Shown piece after piece: positions 18,227 to 25,736 of a stretch of DNA of 58,280 nt. How positions within the stretch are numbered: position 1 is the first letter of the stretch; every line of letters starts with the position of its first letter. The notes beneath the pieces were generated by a model that searched no databases, was not told where the DNA came from, and worked only from the letters and a program-made list of their open reading frames with translations. Location: NCBI GenBank assembly GCA_903840265.1, contig CAIMFH010000042.1, forward strand, positions 1-58,280, written 5' to 3'. This stretch comes from an uncultured Schlesneria sp. GTDB lineage: Bacteria; Planctomycetota; Planctomycetia; Planctomycetales; Planctomycetaceae. The position numbers and the translations under genes are program-made.

Positions 18227-18703
18227 ATGAATCTGACCCTTCCCGAGCGAAGTACAACTGACGAAGCGACAGTTTGGCTGGGGCAACTCGTTCGAGACTT
18301 TGGTCTCGGATTTCATCTCGATTCGGCGCCGGCAGACTATGTCTTTCCCGACGGCCGACAAGTCTTCACGCCCGACCAATGCTCTGAATTGATGCAATCT
18401 CTGGATCGGTTGTTCCAGATTCTGGGCGATGTCCGGGCGTATGAGATTGGTGCCGAAGTCACGATTTCATTGCTTGCCGAATCACTCGGCTGGAAGCCGC
18501 CGCTCGAATACCACGATCCCGACTTCCAGCAGCATCTGCTCCAGACGGGAACCCGTGACGAGTTAATCGCCTGGCTGTGCTGGAGTGATCCAAACGGAAT
18601 CTACACCGACGAAGCCTCACTTGCCGAAGATTGTCCCCGGCTGAACCTGGAAGACGCCCGCCAGATCATGCGAGATCAGGTGGAGCGGGAATCGTCGATG
18701 TAG
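18227..18703 (+). CDS. Unknown acidic soluble protein of the Ubl cassette
   Basis: 158 residues from ATG 18227, preceded by AGGAG; an in-frame ATG at 18203 is less likely. Soluble, acidic, Trp- and Leu-containing ('VWLGQLVRDFGLGFHLDSA', 'ELIAWLCWSDPNGIYTDE'). No membrane segment and no motif I can name. It is the last gene before a strong terminator at 18727, so it closes the first transcription unit of the cassette. Confidence 0.7.
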   Translation: MNLTLPERSTTDEATVWLGQLVRDFGLGFHLDSAPADYVFPDGRQVFTPDQCSELMQSLDRLFQILGDVRAYEIGAEVTISLLAESLGWKPPLEYHDPDFQQHLLQTGTRDELIAWLCWSDPNGIYTDEASLAEDCPRLNLEDARQIMRDQVERESSM

Positions 18704-18726
18704 AATTGGCGCAGTCGTCACCTGTA

Positions 18727-18762
18727 CCCCGCGGCGTTCTCGCTGCGGGGTCTTTTCGTTTT
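18727..18762 (+). terminator. Rho-independent terminator splitting the cassette
   Basis: CCCCGCGGCG (18727-18736) pairs with CGCTGCGGGG (18741-18750), including G-T pairs, with loop TTCT, then TCTTTTCGTTTT. It lies between the unknown gene ending at 18703 and the AAA ATPase start at 18800, so the cassette is probably two transcripts or has graded read-through. Confidence 0.85.
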
Positions 18763-18799
18763 CTCCAGGGAAATTCCCTATTTGCCCGAAGGAGCCCGT

Positions 18800-20302
18800 A
18801 TGTCGTTGATTGAGCAATTGACCGATTACATCAATGCCGCCTTCAGCGGTTTGTGGGTCCAGACCTTTGAGCCGGACGAAGCCGAAAAAGAGCTGGTGGA
18901 ACACGGTCAGCAAGCCGGCTGGACTGTGGCCATCTGGGACATTGCCCGGGGACTGCGTCTGCCGACCGGTACCGGAGTTGCCGCCCCGGAAGTTGCCGAT
19001 CCCATTTCGTTACTGCGCGGCCTTCCAGCACTCGCCCCGGCGTCAGCCGCGTCTGCCGGGGCTGACATGGGTACCACGCTGATCCTGCTGCCAAACTTTC
19101 ATCGCTATCTGAACAGTGCTGAAGTGGTTCAGGTTTTGGCGGAACAACTCAAAGTCGGGAAGCAGCATCGCACCTTCGTCGTGGTGCTGTCTCCCATCGT
19201 GCAGCTCCCGCTGGAACTGGAGAAGCGGTTCGTGTTCATTGATCACGCTCTGCCGAACCGGGAGCAACTCGGCACAATCGCCCGGGAGATCCTGTCGGAT
19301 GCGCCGGACAGCTTGCCGACCGGTCCCGGCTGGCAGGCCTTGCTCGATGCAGCTTGCGGGCTGACGAGGGAAGAGGCGGAAGGGGCCTTTGCCCTGTCGC
19401 TGGCCCGACATGACGCCTTGCGACCGGAATCCGTCTGGGAACTGAAAGCCCAGTCCCTGCGGAAGCAGAATCTGCTCACCTTGCATCGGGGCCGCGAGAA
19501 CTTCTCGGCGCTGGGTGGCATGTCCGCCCTCAAGGTGTTCTGCCAGCGGGCTCTGCAACCGGGACGATCGGTGAAAGCGCGGGGAGCCCTGCTGCTATCC
19601 CCTCCCGGCTGCGGCAAGTCGGCCTTTTGCCGATCTCTGGGGAATGAAGTCGGCCGCCCCGTACTGACACTGGATATCGGCGCATTGTTGGGGGGACTGG
19701 TGGGGGAGACCGAACGAAACGTTCGACAGGCTTTGCAGATTGCCGATGCCATGAGCCCCTGCATTCTATTTGTCGATGAACTGGAAAAGGGATTGTCGGG
19801 AGTGGGCGGGGCCGGAGACAGCGGAGTTTCCACCCGCCTGTTCGGAACGCTCCTGTCCTGGCTGGCCGATCACGAATCCGATGTGTTCTTCATCGGCACT
19901 GCCAATGACATCAGCCGGTTGCCGTCCGAGTTCACGCGGGCGGAACGGCTCGATGGAGTGTTCTTTCTGGACCTGCCCGGAGCGCCGGAACGCCATACGA
20001 TCTGGCAACTCTACCGTCGTCAGTATGACATCCCCGCAAATCAGCCGATCCCGGTTGACACCGACTGGACGGGGGCCGAGATCAAGTCCTGCTGTCGGTT
20101 GTCGGCCCTGCTGGACATGCCGCTGTCCGAAGCGGCCACGAACGTGGTCCCCGTGGCCCACACTGCTTCAGAATCGCTGGCCAAGCTCCGCGAATGGGCG
20201 AGCGGTCGATGTCTGAGTGCTGATCGACCCGGACTGTACGTTCATCAGGCGGCGACCGAAGGCCCCCGCCGCAAGGTGCGTCGTGATTCCTCGCTCAACT
20301 GA
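18800..20302 (+). CDS. Ycf46-like AAA ATPase
   Basis: 500 residues from ATG 18800, with GAAGGAG upstream. Residues 1-235 form the N-terminal domain typical of Ycf46-like proteins ('FSGLWVQTFEPDEAEKELV', 'GTTLILLPNFHRYL', 'VVVLSPIVQLPLELEK'). The AAA module follows with Walker A SPPGCGKS (267-274), Walker B ILFVDELE (322-329), sensor 1 FFIGTAND (363-370) and an arginine-finger region near 375-385 ('RLPSEFTRAERLDG'). All catalytic elements look intact. Ycf46-like ATPases recur beside DUF1257, DUF2997 and Ub-like/E1/JAB genes. An unfoldase or remodelling role for modified proteins is plausible by analogy with proteasomal AAAs, but unproven. Confidence 0.92.
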   Translation: MSLIEQLTDYINAAFSGLWVQTFEPDEAEKELVEHGQQAGWTVAIWDIARGLRLPTGTGVAAPEVADPISLLRGLPALAPASAASAGADMGTTLILLPNFHRYLNSAEVVQVLAEQLKVGKQHRTFVVVLSPIVQLPLELEKRFVFIDHALPNREQLGTIAREILSDAPDSLPTGPGWQALLDAACGLTREEAEGAFALSLARHDALRPESVWELKAQSLRKQNLLTLHRGRENFSALGGMSALKVFCQRALQPGRSVKARGALLLSPPGCGKSAFCRSLGNEVGRPVLTLDIGALLGGLVGETERNVRQALQIADAMSPCILFVDELEKGLSGVGGAGDSGVSTRLFGTLLSWLADHESDVFFIGTANDISRLPSEFTRAERLDGVFFLDLPGAPERHTIWQLYRRQYDIPANQPIPVDTDWTGAEIKSCCRLSALLDMPLSEAATNVVPVAHTASESLAKLREWASGRCLSADRPGLYVHQAATEGPRRKVRRDSSLN

Positions 20303-20336
20303 TTTCGCTGTTCGAAACATGAAAGGAACTCCGCCC

Positions 20337-20600
20337 ATGTCTCATCCCCTGGAAGGGTTTCTCGGGGATCTGGCCCGGGAATATGCCCGACTGATCCGCC
20401 AGATTCACCCGCAGGGGTTCGTTCCGCTCGAAGCCGACGTGATGGCGGAAGCCATGGAATGCGTCGGACTGGAACCCGGTCATATCAGTGACAAACCCCT
20501 GTGTGACGCGGCCCGCGAAATCGCCCGACTATCGGGCTACGACCCGGTCGTGAGTTCCCGACTGGCCTGCACCTGGTCGCCGATTGCGGACGAACCGTAA
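20337..20600 (+). CDS. Small unknown helical protein of the Ubl cassette
   Basis: 87 residues from ATG 20337; an in-frame ATG at 20319 is an alternative, but AAAGGA suits 20337. Sequence is helical with aromatic and charged residues ('FLGDLAREYARLIRQIHP', 'EADVMAEAMECVGLE'). No family recognised. It sits 34 bp after the AAA gene and 48 bp before the next gene, so it is co-transcribed and may be an adaptor; that is a guess. Confidence 0.65.
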   Translation: MSHPLEGFLGDLAREYARLIRQIHPQGFVPLEADVMAEAMECVGLEPGHISDKPLCDAAREIARLSGYDPVVSSRLACTWSPIADEP

Positions 20601-20648
20601 CTGCCGACAAACCTGCTTTTCTCCCCTTCATCCCAAGGAGCATTCCCG

Positions 20649-21617
20649 ATGCCTAAAGTACTGGAAATGGAGGAGCCCACCACGGGCTCCACGGACGTAG
20701 TCCGTGCGGGCCACAAGCTCCGTGGGGCGATGGCCCCCGTCCGGGTGGCCTTCACCTGGTTCGGTACTCGCAAAAGTCTCAGTGCCGAACAGAAGGCCCA
20801 AGCCGCCGAATCGTTCGGGGCCGAAGGTCAGTTCCTGACCGCCGGCAAAAAGCTGATCGACACCACCCACCCGGCCTTCAAATCCGTGACGGCCGTGCGG
20901 GGGCGGATCGTTTGCTACTGGAAGGGAGCTTCGCTGCCATTTCCGGAGCCAGGCCTGCGGCTGATCCGCCAGGAGGACATTGCGGAGTTCGACGTCCAGA
21001 TGACGTCACTGCAGGCGGAACTGGCAGAGGCCGTGGCCAACCTGGATCAGCATTATGCCGAACTCCGCAATGCGGCCCGTGATCGACTCGGGTCTCTGTT
21101 CAACCTCAGTGACTATCCAATCACTCTGGAGGGACTGTTTGCGATCGGCTGGGAGTTCCCCAGCGTGGAAGTCCCGGAATATCTCCAGCGCCTGAATCCC
21201 CAGCTGTATGAACAGGAGTGCCGCCGGGTGGCCAACCGTTTCGATGAGGCGGTTCTGCTGGCAGAAGATGCCTTTCTGGGGGAACTCAACCGGCTGGTCT
21301 CCCACCTGACTGACCGACTGAGCGGAGGCAACGATGGCAAGCCGAAGGTCTTTCGGGATTCGGCCGTCGAAAACCTGCAAGACTTCTTCACCCGGTTCCA
21401 GCAGCTCAACATTCGCTCCAATGCGGATCTGGACGGCCTGGTCGAGCAGGCTCGCCGGATTCTGACGGGAGTGGAGCCCCAGCAGCTGCGGGACAACGCA
21501 TCCCGGCGCCAGCAGATTGCCTCGCAACTCGCGGGGGTGCAGGCGTCGGTGGATGGAATGCTGGTCGATCGTCCCCGCCGGACGATCCTGCGGCCCAGTC
21601 AACGGGAGTCCAGCTGA
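20649..21617 (+). CDS. Unknown helical protein (DUF3150-like), 322 residues
   Basis: ATG 20649 follows AAGGAG. The N-terminal 80 residues include 'FTWFGTRKSLSAEQKAQAA' and 'FLTAGKKLIDTTHPAFK'. The remainder is mostly long helices with heptad character (about 110-310), such as 'MTSLQAELAEAVANLDQHYAE' in part, and 'LVEQARRILTGVEPQQLRD'. The layout recalls DUF3150 proteins found in phage and plasmid AAA loci, but this is a weak resemblance. No catalytic motif or membrane segment. Its stop overlaps the ATG of the next gene (TGATG), indicating translational coupling. Confidence 0.8.
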   Translation: MPKVLEMEEPTTGSTDVVRAGHKLRGAMAPVRVAFTWFGTRKSLSAEQKAQAAESFGAEGQFLTAGKKLIDTTHPAFKSVTAVRGRIVCYWKGASLPFPEPGLRLIRQEDIAEFDVQMTSLQAELAEAVANLDQHYAELRNAARDRLGSLFNLSDYPITLEGLFAIGWEFPSVEVPEYLQRLNPQLYEQECRRVANRFDEAVLLAEDAFLGELNRLVSHLTDRLSGGNDGKPKVFRDSAVENLQDFFTRFQQLNIRSNADLDGLVEQARRILTGVEPQQLRDNASRRQQIASQLAGVQASVDGMLVDRPRRTILRPSQRESS

Positions 21618-21859
21618 TGGAACTCGTCATTCGTCCGAATGGTGATATCACGACGCTCTACACGGAACTGCTCGACCTGTCCGCGCTGGGAGCTCTGAAC
21701 ATTGCCCGCGCCAGCCACGTGGAACCAGATCAATTCGGTCAGTGGTTCGCAGATGTGATCGACGGTCCGAAACTCGGCCCGTTCCCTCGCCGCAGCGATG
21801 CGCTGGCCGCCGAAGTGGCCTGGCTCACCGAACACCGTCTGCCCGTAGCGGGGGCCTGA
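21617..21859 (+). CDS. Small unknown protein, translationally coupled
   Basis: 80 residues. ATG 21617 shares its first base with the preceding stop. Sequence begins 'MELVIRPNGDITTLYTELLD' and has 'RASHVEPDQFGQWFADV' and 'GPFPRRSDALAAEVAWL'. A compact alpha/beta protein without named domain. The sharp start and coupling make it very likely genuine. Confidence 0.75.
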   Translation: MELVIRPNGDITTLYTELLDLSALGALNIARASHVEPDQFGQWFADVIDGPKLGPFPRRSDALAAEVAWLTEHRLPVAGA

Positions 21860-21992
21860 CTGCCTTCGTCTCCATCACCAGCGCCTTTGCGCTCGCCTTC
21901 ACGACCCTTCGTTCGCTCATCGTCTGGGCGCACTCGGCCGTGGAGCTGGAGTGCGCGCGTCCGTCTGTTTCATCCCTACTGGAGATTTCCTG

Positions 21993-22268
21993 ATGACCAC
22001 CCATCAATTTCAACGCGCCCTGGCAGCTGCCACGGGCGAGTCGCTCCGTACGATTCGGTCACGTGGGTTCAGCCCACTCGCACTCGATGTGCCAGTGGCC
22101 GAGGTTGGCGACAGTTTGTGCCTGGCATGTCCCGGTTGCGGGCGTGACGTCCCCCTGACTTCCGGGGAGGACAGTTTGCCCGAGTGGGCCGAATGTCCCG
22201 AGTGCGATATCGCCTATCCCTACGACGACGACGAGGTATTTCTGCCTGACGACTTGGCCTGCGTCTGA
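21993..22268 (+). CDS. Small zinc-ribbon protein
   Basis: 91 residues. ATG 21993 follows GGAG. Two CxxC pairs, 'LACPGCGRDVP' and 'AECPECDIAYP', about 20 residues apart, form a probable zinc ribbon, followed by an acidic tail ('YDDDEVFLPDDLA'). Such ribbons act in protein or nucleic-acid contacts; no specific family recognised. It lies 130 bp downstream of the preceding gene and 69 bp before the Ubl gene, on the same strand. Confidence 0.75.
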   Translation: MTTHQFQRALAAATGESLRTIRSRGFSPLALDVPVAEVGDSLCLACPGCGRDVPLTSGEDSLPEWAECPECDIAYPYDDDEVFLPDDLACV

Positions 22269-22337
22269 CGTTTCCCGGTCCCTTCGATCGCCCCTGTTCC
22301 CTGTTTCGAGCCCTGACCCTGCCCTTGGGAGTTGTCC

Positions 22338-22556
22338 ATGAAGGTGTTGTATATCAATAACGACGGTGGTGGCTTTGCCGATCACATTGAGATCGAAGAG
22401 GGCACCACGGTTTCGCAACTGTTTTCACAGCGTGTCGCGAATGGCAAGTCGAGCGACTATCTGATTCGCGTCAATCGCCAGCCAGCGGCGGCAGAGCAGG
22501 TGTTACAACCCGGCGATCGCGTCACATTCACGCCCGTCAAGATCGAAGGGGCGTGA
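22338..22556 (+). CDS. Ubiquitin-like beta-grasp protein (ThiS/MoaD-like)
   Basis: 72 residues from ATG 22338, preceded by GGGAG; an in-frame TTG at 22332 is unlikely. The pattern of strand, acidic turn, helix and '[16 protein letters not shown]' matches the ThiS/MoaD beta-grasp fold: 'LYINNDGGG', then '[13 protein letters not shown]' with the helix, then 'YLIRVNRQP'. The C-terminus ends Gly-Ala rather than the canonical Gly-Gly. With the E1, E2-like and JAB genes in the same operon it is the likely modifier. It could instead be a sulfur carrier, but no thiamin or molybdopterin genes are nearby. Confidence 0.85.
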   Translation: MKVLYINNDGGGFADHIEIEEGTTVSQLFSQRVANGKSSDYLIRVNRQPAAAEQVLQPGDRVTFTPVKIEGA

Positions 22557-22658
22557 GCCTGCGCGGTCGGTGATCTTGAGGTCTTTCCCCGTATTCTGCT
22601 CCGCGGTCGCCGTGCCGATGCGCGGCGACTGCGGAACCGTGCTTCTGAAGGAGTTGCC

Positions 22659-23561
22659 ATGCTCCCCTTTGATCGTTCCCTGTGGCGACTGGCCGGTCGC
22701 CTGGAAACCCGGCTGGCCCGCCTTGATCCCCGTACAAGCCCGTTGAAACTCGATCACGCAAGCTGGCTGGCCGCGCGTCGACTGGAATCGCAACTGGAGC
22801 AAATTGCCGGTCGCCACTGGGCCGCAGCGGGTGATCACCTGTCCCGGCAATTCCAGCACACAGTGCAGCGGTTGCAGACGAGTCTCGGGCAACTACAACA
22901 CCGATTATCGCCCCGAGGCACGTATTCGGGTCCACCTTGCCAGCGGCAGTTGTACGAAGAGTTGCAGGCCACGGTCGACACCTTTCCTGACTGTACGTTC
23001 GATCTGCGCCAGCAGACGCTGACGGTCATCACCGAACCAATTACGCTGGAAGAGATTACCCTCGGCTCGTTTCGGATTGAGCTTGATCTGAAGACACTGG
23101 GAGGAACGGCCACCTACCGTGTGATCGCCGAAAACCCGAACTGCTCGGCCGCCTCCCCGGATGTCGCTCATCCCCATGTATCCTGCGAAAGTCTCTGCGA
23201 GGGAGACGGGAGTGCCTCGCTGGACTGTGCTCTGCGTACGGGTCGGTTCAGTGATTTCTTCCAGATCGTGATCCAGACGTTGCAGACTTACAACGTGCAC
23301 AGTGCTTACGCCTCCCTGGACGAGTGGGAGGACTGCACGGCCTGCCATGCCTGCGGCGACAGGGTCTCTGAACGGGACTGCTGTTACTGCGACACTTGCC
23401 ATGACAGTACCTGCGAGAACTGCAGTACCAGCTGCCCGCAATGCGGAGATTCCGCGTGTGACGTGTGCATCCGCCACTGTGAACAGTGCGGGGAGAGCGC
23501 TTGCGCGGAATGTCTCGAGCAATCTCACCGGACCTGCGTCGCTGCGGTCCAAACCGTTTGA
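22659..23561 (+). CDS. E2-like domain fused to a cysteine-rich RING-like tail
   Basis: 300 residues; GGAG precedes ATG 22659. Residues 1-95 are helical and basic. Residues about 96-222 look like an E2/UBC fold: strands '[13 protein letters not shown]' and '[18 protein letters not shown]', then HPH (171-173) in the place of the E2 HPN motif. Cys180 in 'ESLCEGDG' sits seven residues past it, where the E2 catalytic cysteine is found. A helix with '[17 protein letters not shown]' follows. Residues 226-293 hold about 18 Cys plus His residues in CxxC pairs (226/229, 244/247, 252/255, 259/262, 267/270, 274/277, 282/285), consistent with two or three treble-clef/RING-type zinc sites. E2 assignment is by motif and context; an E2-E3 fusion is inference. 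Confidence 0.75.
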   Translation: MLPFDRSLWRLAGRLETRLARLDPRTSPLKLDHASWLAARRLESQLEQIAGRHWAAAGDHLSRQFQHTVQRLQTSLGQLQHRLSPRGTYSGPPCQRQLYEELQATVDTFPDCTFDLRQQTLTVITEPITLEEITLGSFRIELDLKTLGGTATYRVIAENPNCSAASPDVAHPHVSCESLCEGDGSASLDCALRTGRFSDFFQIVIQTLQTYNVHSAYASLDEWEDCTACHACGDRVSERDCCYCDTCHDSTCENCSTSCPQCGDSACDVCIRHCEQCGESACAECLEQSHRTCVAAVQTV

Positions 23562-23587
23562 ACGAATCCCTTGTTGTGGAGTCCATC

Positions 23588-24265
23588 ATGCCCTCCCTGT
23601 CCTGGACGCGGAGCCACCCAGCACGGCCTGGCTTCCGCTCACCGTTACGATCCACGCTCCGGTTCACACCGACCGCGTGGGCCAAACTGCTATTTCTGCG
23701 AGACCTCGGCCATACCGAAGTCGGTGGGTTCGGCATTTCCGCCGCGAATGACTTACTGCTGGTCACGGACTTCGTACTGGTCCCGCAAGTCTGCACGGTC
23801 GTCACCGTGGCCTTCGACGATGTGGCGGTCGCTGACTACTTTGATCAGCAGCTCGAACTGGGACGCCGACTGGAGCAGGTTGGAAGGATCTGGATTCATA
23901 CCCATCCCGGGGACTCGGCCCAGCCCAGCAGCGTGGACGAAGAGACGTTTGCACGGGTCTTCGGCCGCACGGACTGGGCCGTGATGGCAATTGTCGCCTG
24001 CGGTGGACAGTCGTCGGCCCGGCTGCGATTTCAGGCGGGGCCCGGGGGAGCACTGCGACTGCCAATTGAGGTCGACTTCCAGATTCCGTTTGCCGCCACT
24101 GATCACGCGGCCTGGACCGAGGAGTATGACCGGTGCGTCCAGGCGACAGAGAAAATTCTGTTTGCGGAAGATCCCTTCCTGCAGCCATGGTTGCCGGAGG
24201 ACGAGGCCTGTTTCGATCTCCCTCGGCCCAACCGACGGCGTCTGCCACATTCCCGGCGGCAATGA
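23588..24265 (+). CDS. JAB/MPN-family metallopeptidase (JAMM motif intact)
   Basis: 225 residues from ATG 23588, preceded by GGAG; the frame is open further upstream inside the previous gene, but that part lacks family sequence. The catalytic Glu is E44 ('[11 protein letters not shown]'). The JAMM motif is '[19 protein letters not shown]', giving H104, H106, S114 and D117, so all zinc-binding and catalytic residues are present. JAB enzymes of this kind remove or mature ubiquitin-like modifiers. The C-terminal 60 residues are acidic and aromatic, then basic. Here it would process the Gly-Ala-ending Ubl or reverse its conjugation. Confidence 0.9.
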   Translation: MPSLSWTRSHPARPGFRSPLRSTLRFTPTAWAKLLFLRDLGHTEVGGFGISAANDLLLVTDFVLVPQVCTVVTVAFDDVAVADYFDQQLELGRRLEQVGRIWIHTHPGDSAQPSSVDEETFARVFGRTDWAVMAIVACGGQSSARLRFQAGPGGALRLPIEVDFQIPFAATDHAAWTEEYDRCVQATEKILFAEDPFLQPWLPEDEACFDLPRPNRRRLPHSRRQ

Positions 24266-24326
24266 CTGTCCCTCGGAGTGAACGTCTACCGCTGCCGTTG
24301 TCCTCAAGTCATGTTCCGGAGGTTTG

Positions 24327-24983
24327 ATGGATCCACCAACTTCGCCTGTTTTCCAATGCCATGTGCGGCCCCTTCTCTGTCTGGTCGAAGGCAGGCACGA
24401 TGTCGAATTCCTGCGACGCCTGTCCGCCAACCTGTCACGTGACGATCCGTCTTTACCGGATCTGGGACATTGTGAACGGGACGGACGACTGGTGTTCATC
24501 CCGTTTGGCGGGGGCGACGTCCTCTCCTGGTCAGATCGCTTTGCGCCCCTGCGCTGCCCCGAGATCCACCTCTTGGACCGGGAGGTGGCACCTGAGACAG
24601 CGGTTCGATTGCAGGCGATTGTGCGGGTGAACGCCCGTCCCGGTTGCCGCGCGTTCCTCACCTCGAAACGGAGCCTGGAAAACTATCTGCATCCTCTGGC
24701 ACTGGCTCGGGCGGGAGGTGTCGCACTCGACTTTGACGACGAAGCCTGCGTGGCGGACTGTGTCGCCCGACACCAGTTTATCACAGCCCATGCTGATCCC
24801 CCCTGGGAGCAACTCTCCCGGCGAACTCGGGCCCGGTTCATGAATCGGGCCAAGCGCTGGTTGAACACCGTCGCGGTGGAACATCTCAGCCGTGAACTGC
24901 TGGCACAGTCCGATCCGCAGCACGAAGTGCTGCAGTGGCTGCGCACGATCGCGGGGTTGATGAGCCATTCCCCGCGTCTCTGA
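24327..24983 (+). CDS. TOPRIM-domain protein (OLD/DUF4435-like)
   Basis: 218 residues from ATG 24327, with GGAGG five bases upstream. The N-terminus has the TOPRIM glutamate motif '[17 protein letters not shown]' (E21, D25). A second acidic motif is '[10 protein letters not shown]', and '[17 protein letters not shown]' matches the conserved ENYL segment of OLD-type TOPRIM and DUF4435 proteins. These are metal-dependent nucleases or RNA/DNA processing proteins, often in defence loci. No ATPase domain is attached. It sits between the JAB and E1 genes, which is unusual for a pure protein-modification pathway and suggests an effector. Confidence 0.8.
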   Translation: MDPPTSPVFQCHVRPLLCLVEGRHDVEFLRRLSANLSRDDPSLPDLGHCERDGRLVFIPFGGGDVLSWSDRFAPLRCPEIHLLDREVAPETAVRLQAIVRVNARPGCRAFLTSKRSLENYLHPLALARAGGVALDFDDEACVADCVARHQFITAHADPPWEQLSRRTRARFMNRAKRWLNTVAVEHLSRELLAQSDPQHEVLQWLRTIAGLMSHSPRL

Positions 24984-25021
24984 CCGACTTCACCATCAAT
25001 ATCCCCCCTGGAGAGCTTGCG

Positions 25022-25669
25022 ATGACTGATCGATTTGTCCGCCAGACGGATCTGGTTCCCCCCGACCGGTTACAGGCTGTGACCGCCACCGTGATTGGCG
25101 TGGGGGCCATTGGCCGGCAGGTTGCTCTGCAGTTGGCCGCACTGGGCGTCCGACATCTGCAACTGATTGACTTTGACACCGTCGAACCCACGAACATTAC
25201 CACCCAGGGTTACTTCAACGACGATCTGGGAAACCTCAAGGTGACCGCCACCGAGCAGGTGATCCGCCAAATCGATCCTGCGATCCAGGTGACAACCGTG
25301 GGGGATCGGTTTCGGGCACGTCAGCAGAGTGGTGACGCGGTCTTCTGTTGTGTGGATTCGATTGCCACGCGAGCCGCGATCTGGCGGGTCCTGGGCCGGG
25401 CCTGCTCGTTCTGGGTGGATGGGCGAATGCTCGGGGAAGTCGTACGGGTCTTGACCGTGGCTGTCGAGGTGGGACACGACCATTACCCGACGACACTGTT
25501 TCAGCCGAGCGAGGCACAACCCGGTCGCTGTACCGCCCGCAGTACCATCTACACCGCGAATTTGGCGGCTGGCCTGATGCTCCACCAGTTCACCCGTTGG
25601 TTACGGGGAGTTCCCGTCGACCGGGACTTCACTCTCAATCTGCTGGCGGGTGAACTCATGACCGTGTAA
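25022..25669 (+). CDS. E1/ThiF-like adenylyltransferase
   Basis: 215 residues from ATG 25022, with GGAG upstream. The Rossmann motif GVGAIG (26-31) is followed by the acidic pair in '[19 protein letters not shown]' (D50, D52, N58), Lys73 in '[12 protein letters not shown]' and Asp112 in '[11 protein letters not shown]': the ATP-binding and adenylation residues of the ThiF/MoeB/E1 superfamily. The Arg usually found after the Asn is Thr here. Candidate thioester cysteines are C109, C110 and C128. Single-domain length is like MoeB/ThiF rather than eukaryotic E1. It would activate the Ubl encoded at 22338. Last gene of the operon. Confidence 0.92.
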   Translation: MTDRFVRQTDLVPPDRLQAVTATVIGVGAIGRQVALQLAALGVRHLQLIDFDTVEPTNITTQGYFNDDLGNLKVTATEQVIRQIDPAIQVTTVGDRFRARQQSGDAVFCCVDSIATRAAIWRVLGRACSFWVDGRMLGEVVRVLTVAVEVGHDHYPTTLFQPSEAQPGRCTARSTIYTANLAAGLMLHQFTRWLRGVPVDRDFTLNLLAGELMTV

Positions 25670-25709
25670 CCCCGTGGATCGTGGTGAGGTACCGCTTGTG
25701 AGCCACTCT

Positions 25710-25736
25710 GAGTGCGTCACTCACCGTGACGCACTC
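25710..25736. terminator. Bidirectional hairpin between E1 and second integrase
   Basis: GAGTGCGTCA (25710-25719) and TGACGCACTC (25727-25736) form a perfect 10-bp stem with a 7-base loop between two convergent genes. T-runs on either side are poor. The hairpin overlaps the last codons of the integrase. Confidence 0.65.

Noticed and set aside
23753-24661. 302-codon minus-strand open frame opposite JAB and TOPRIM genes
   Set aside because: No recognisable sequence. The plus-strand genes carry intact JAMM and TOPRIM motifs.
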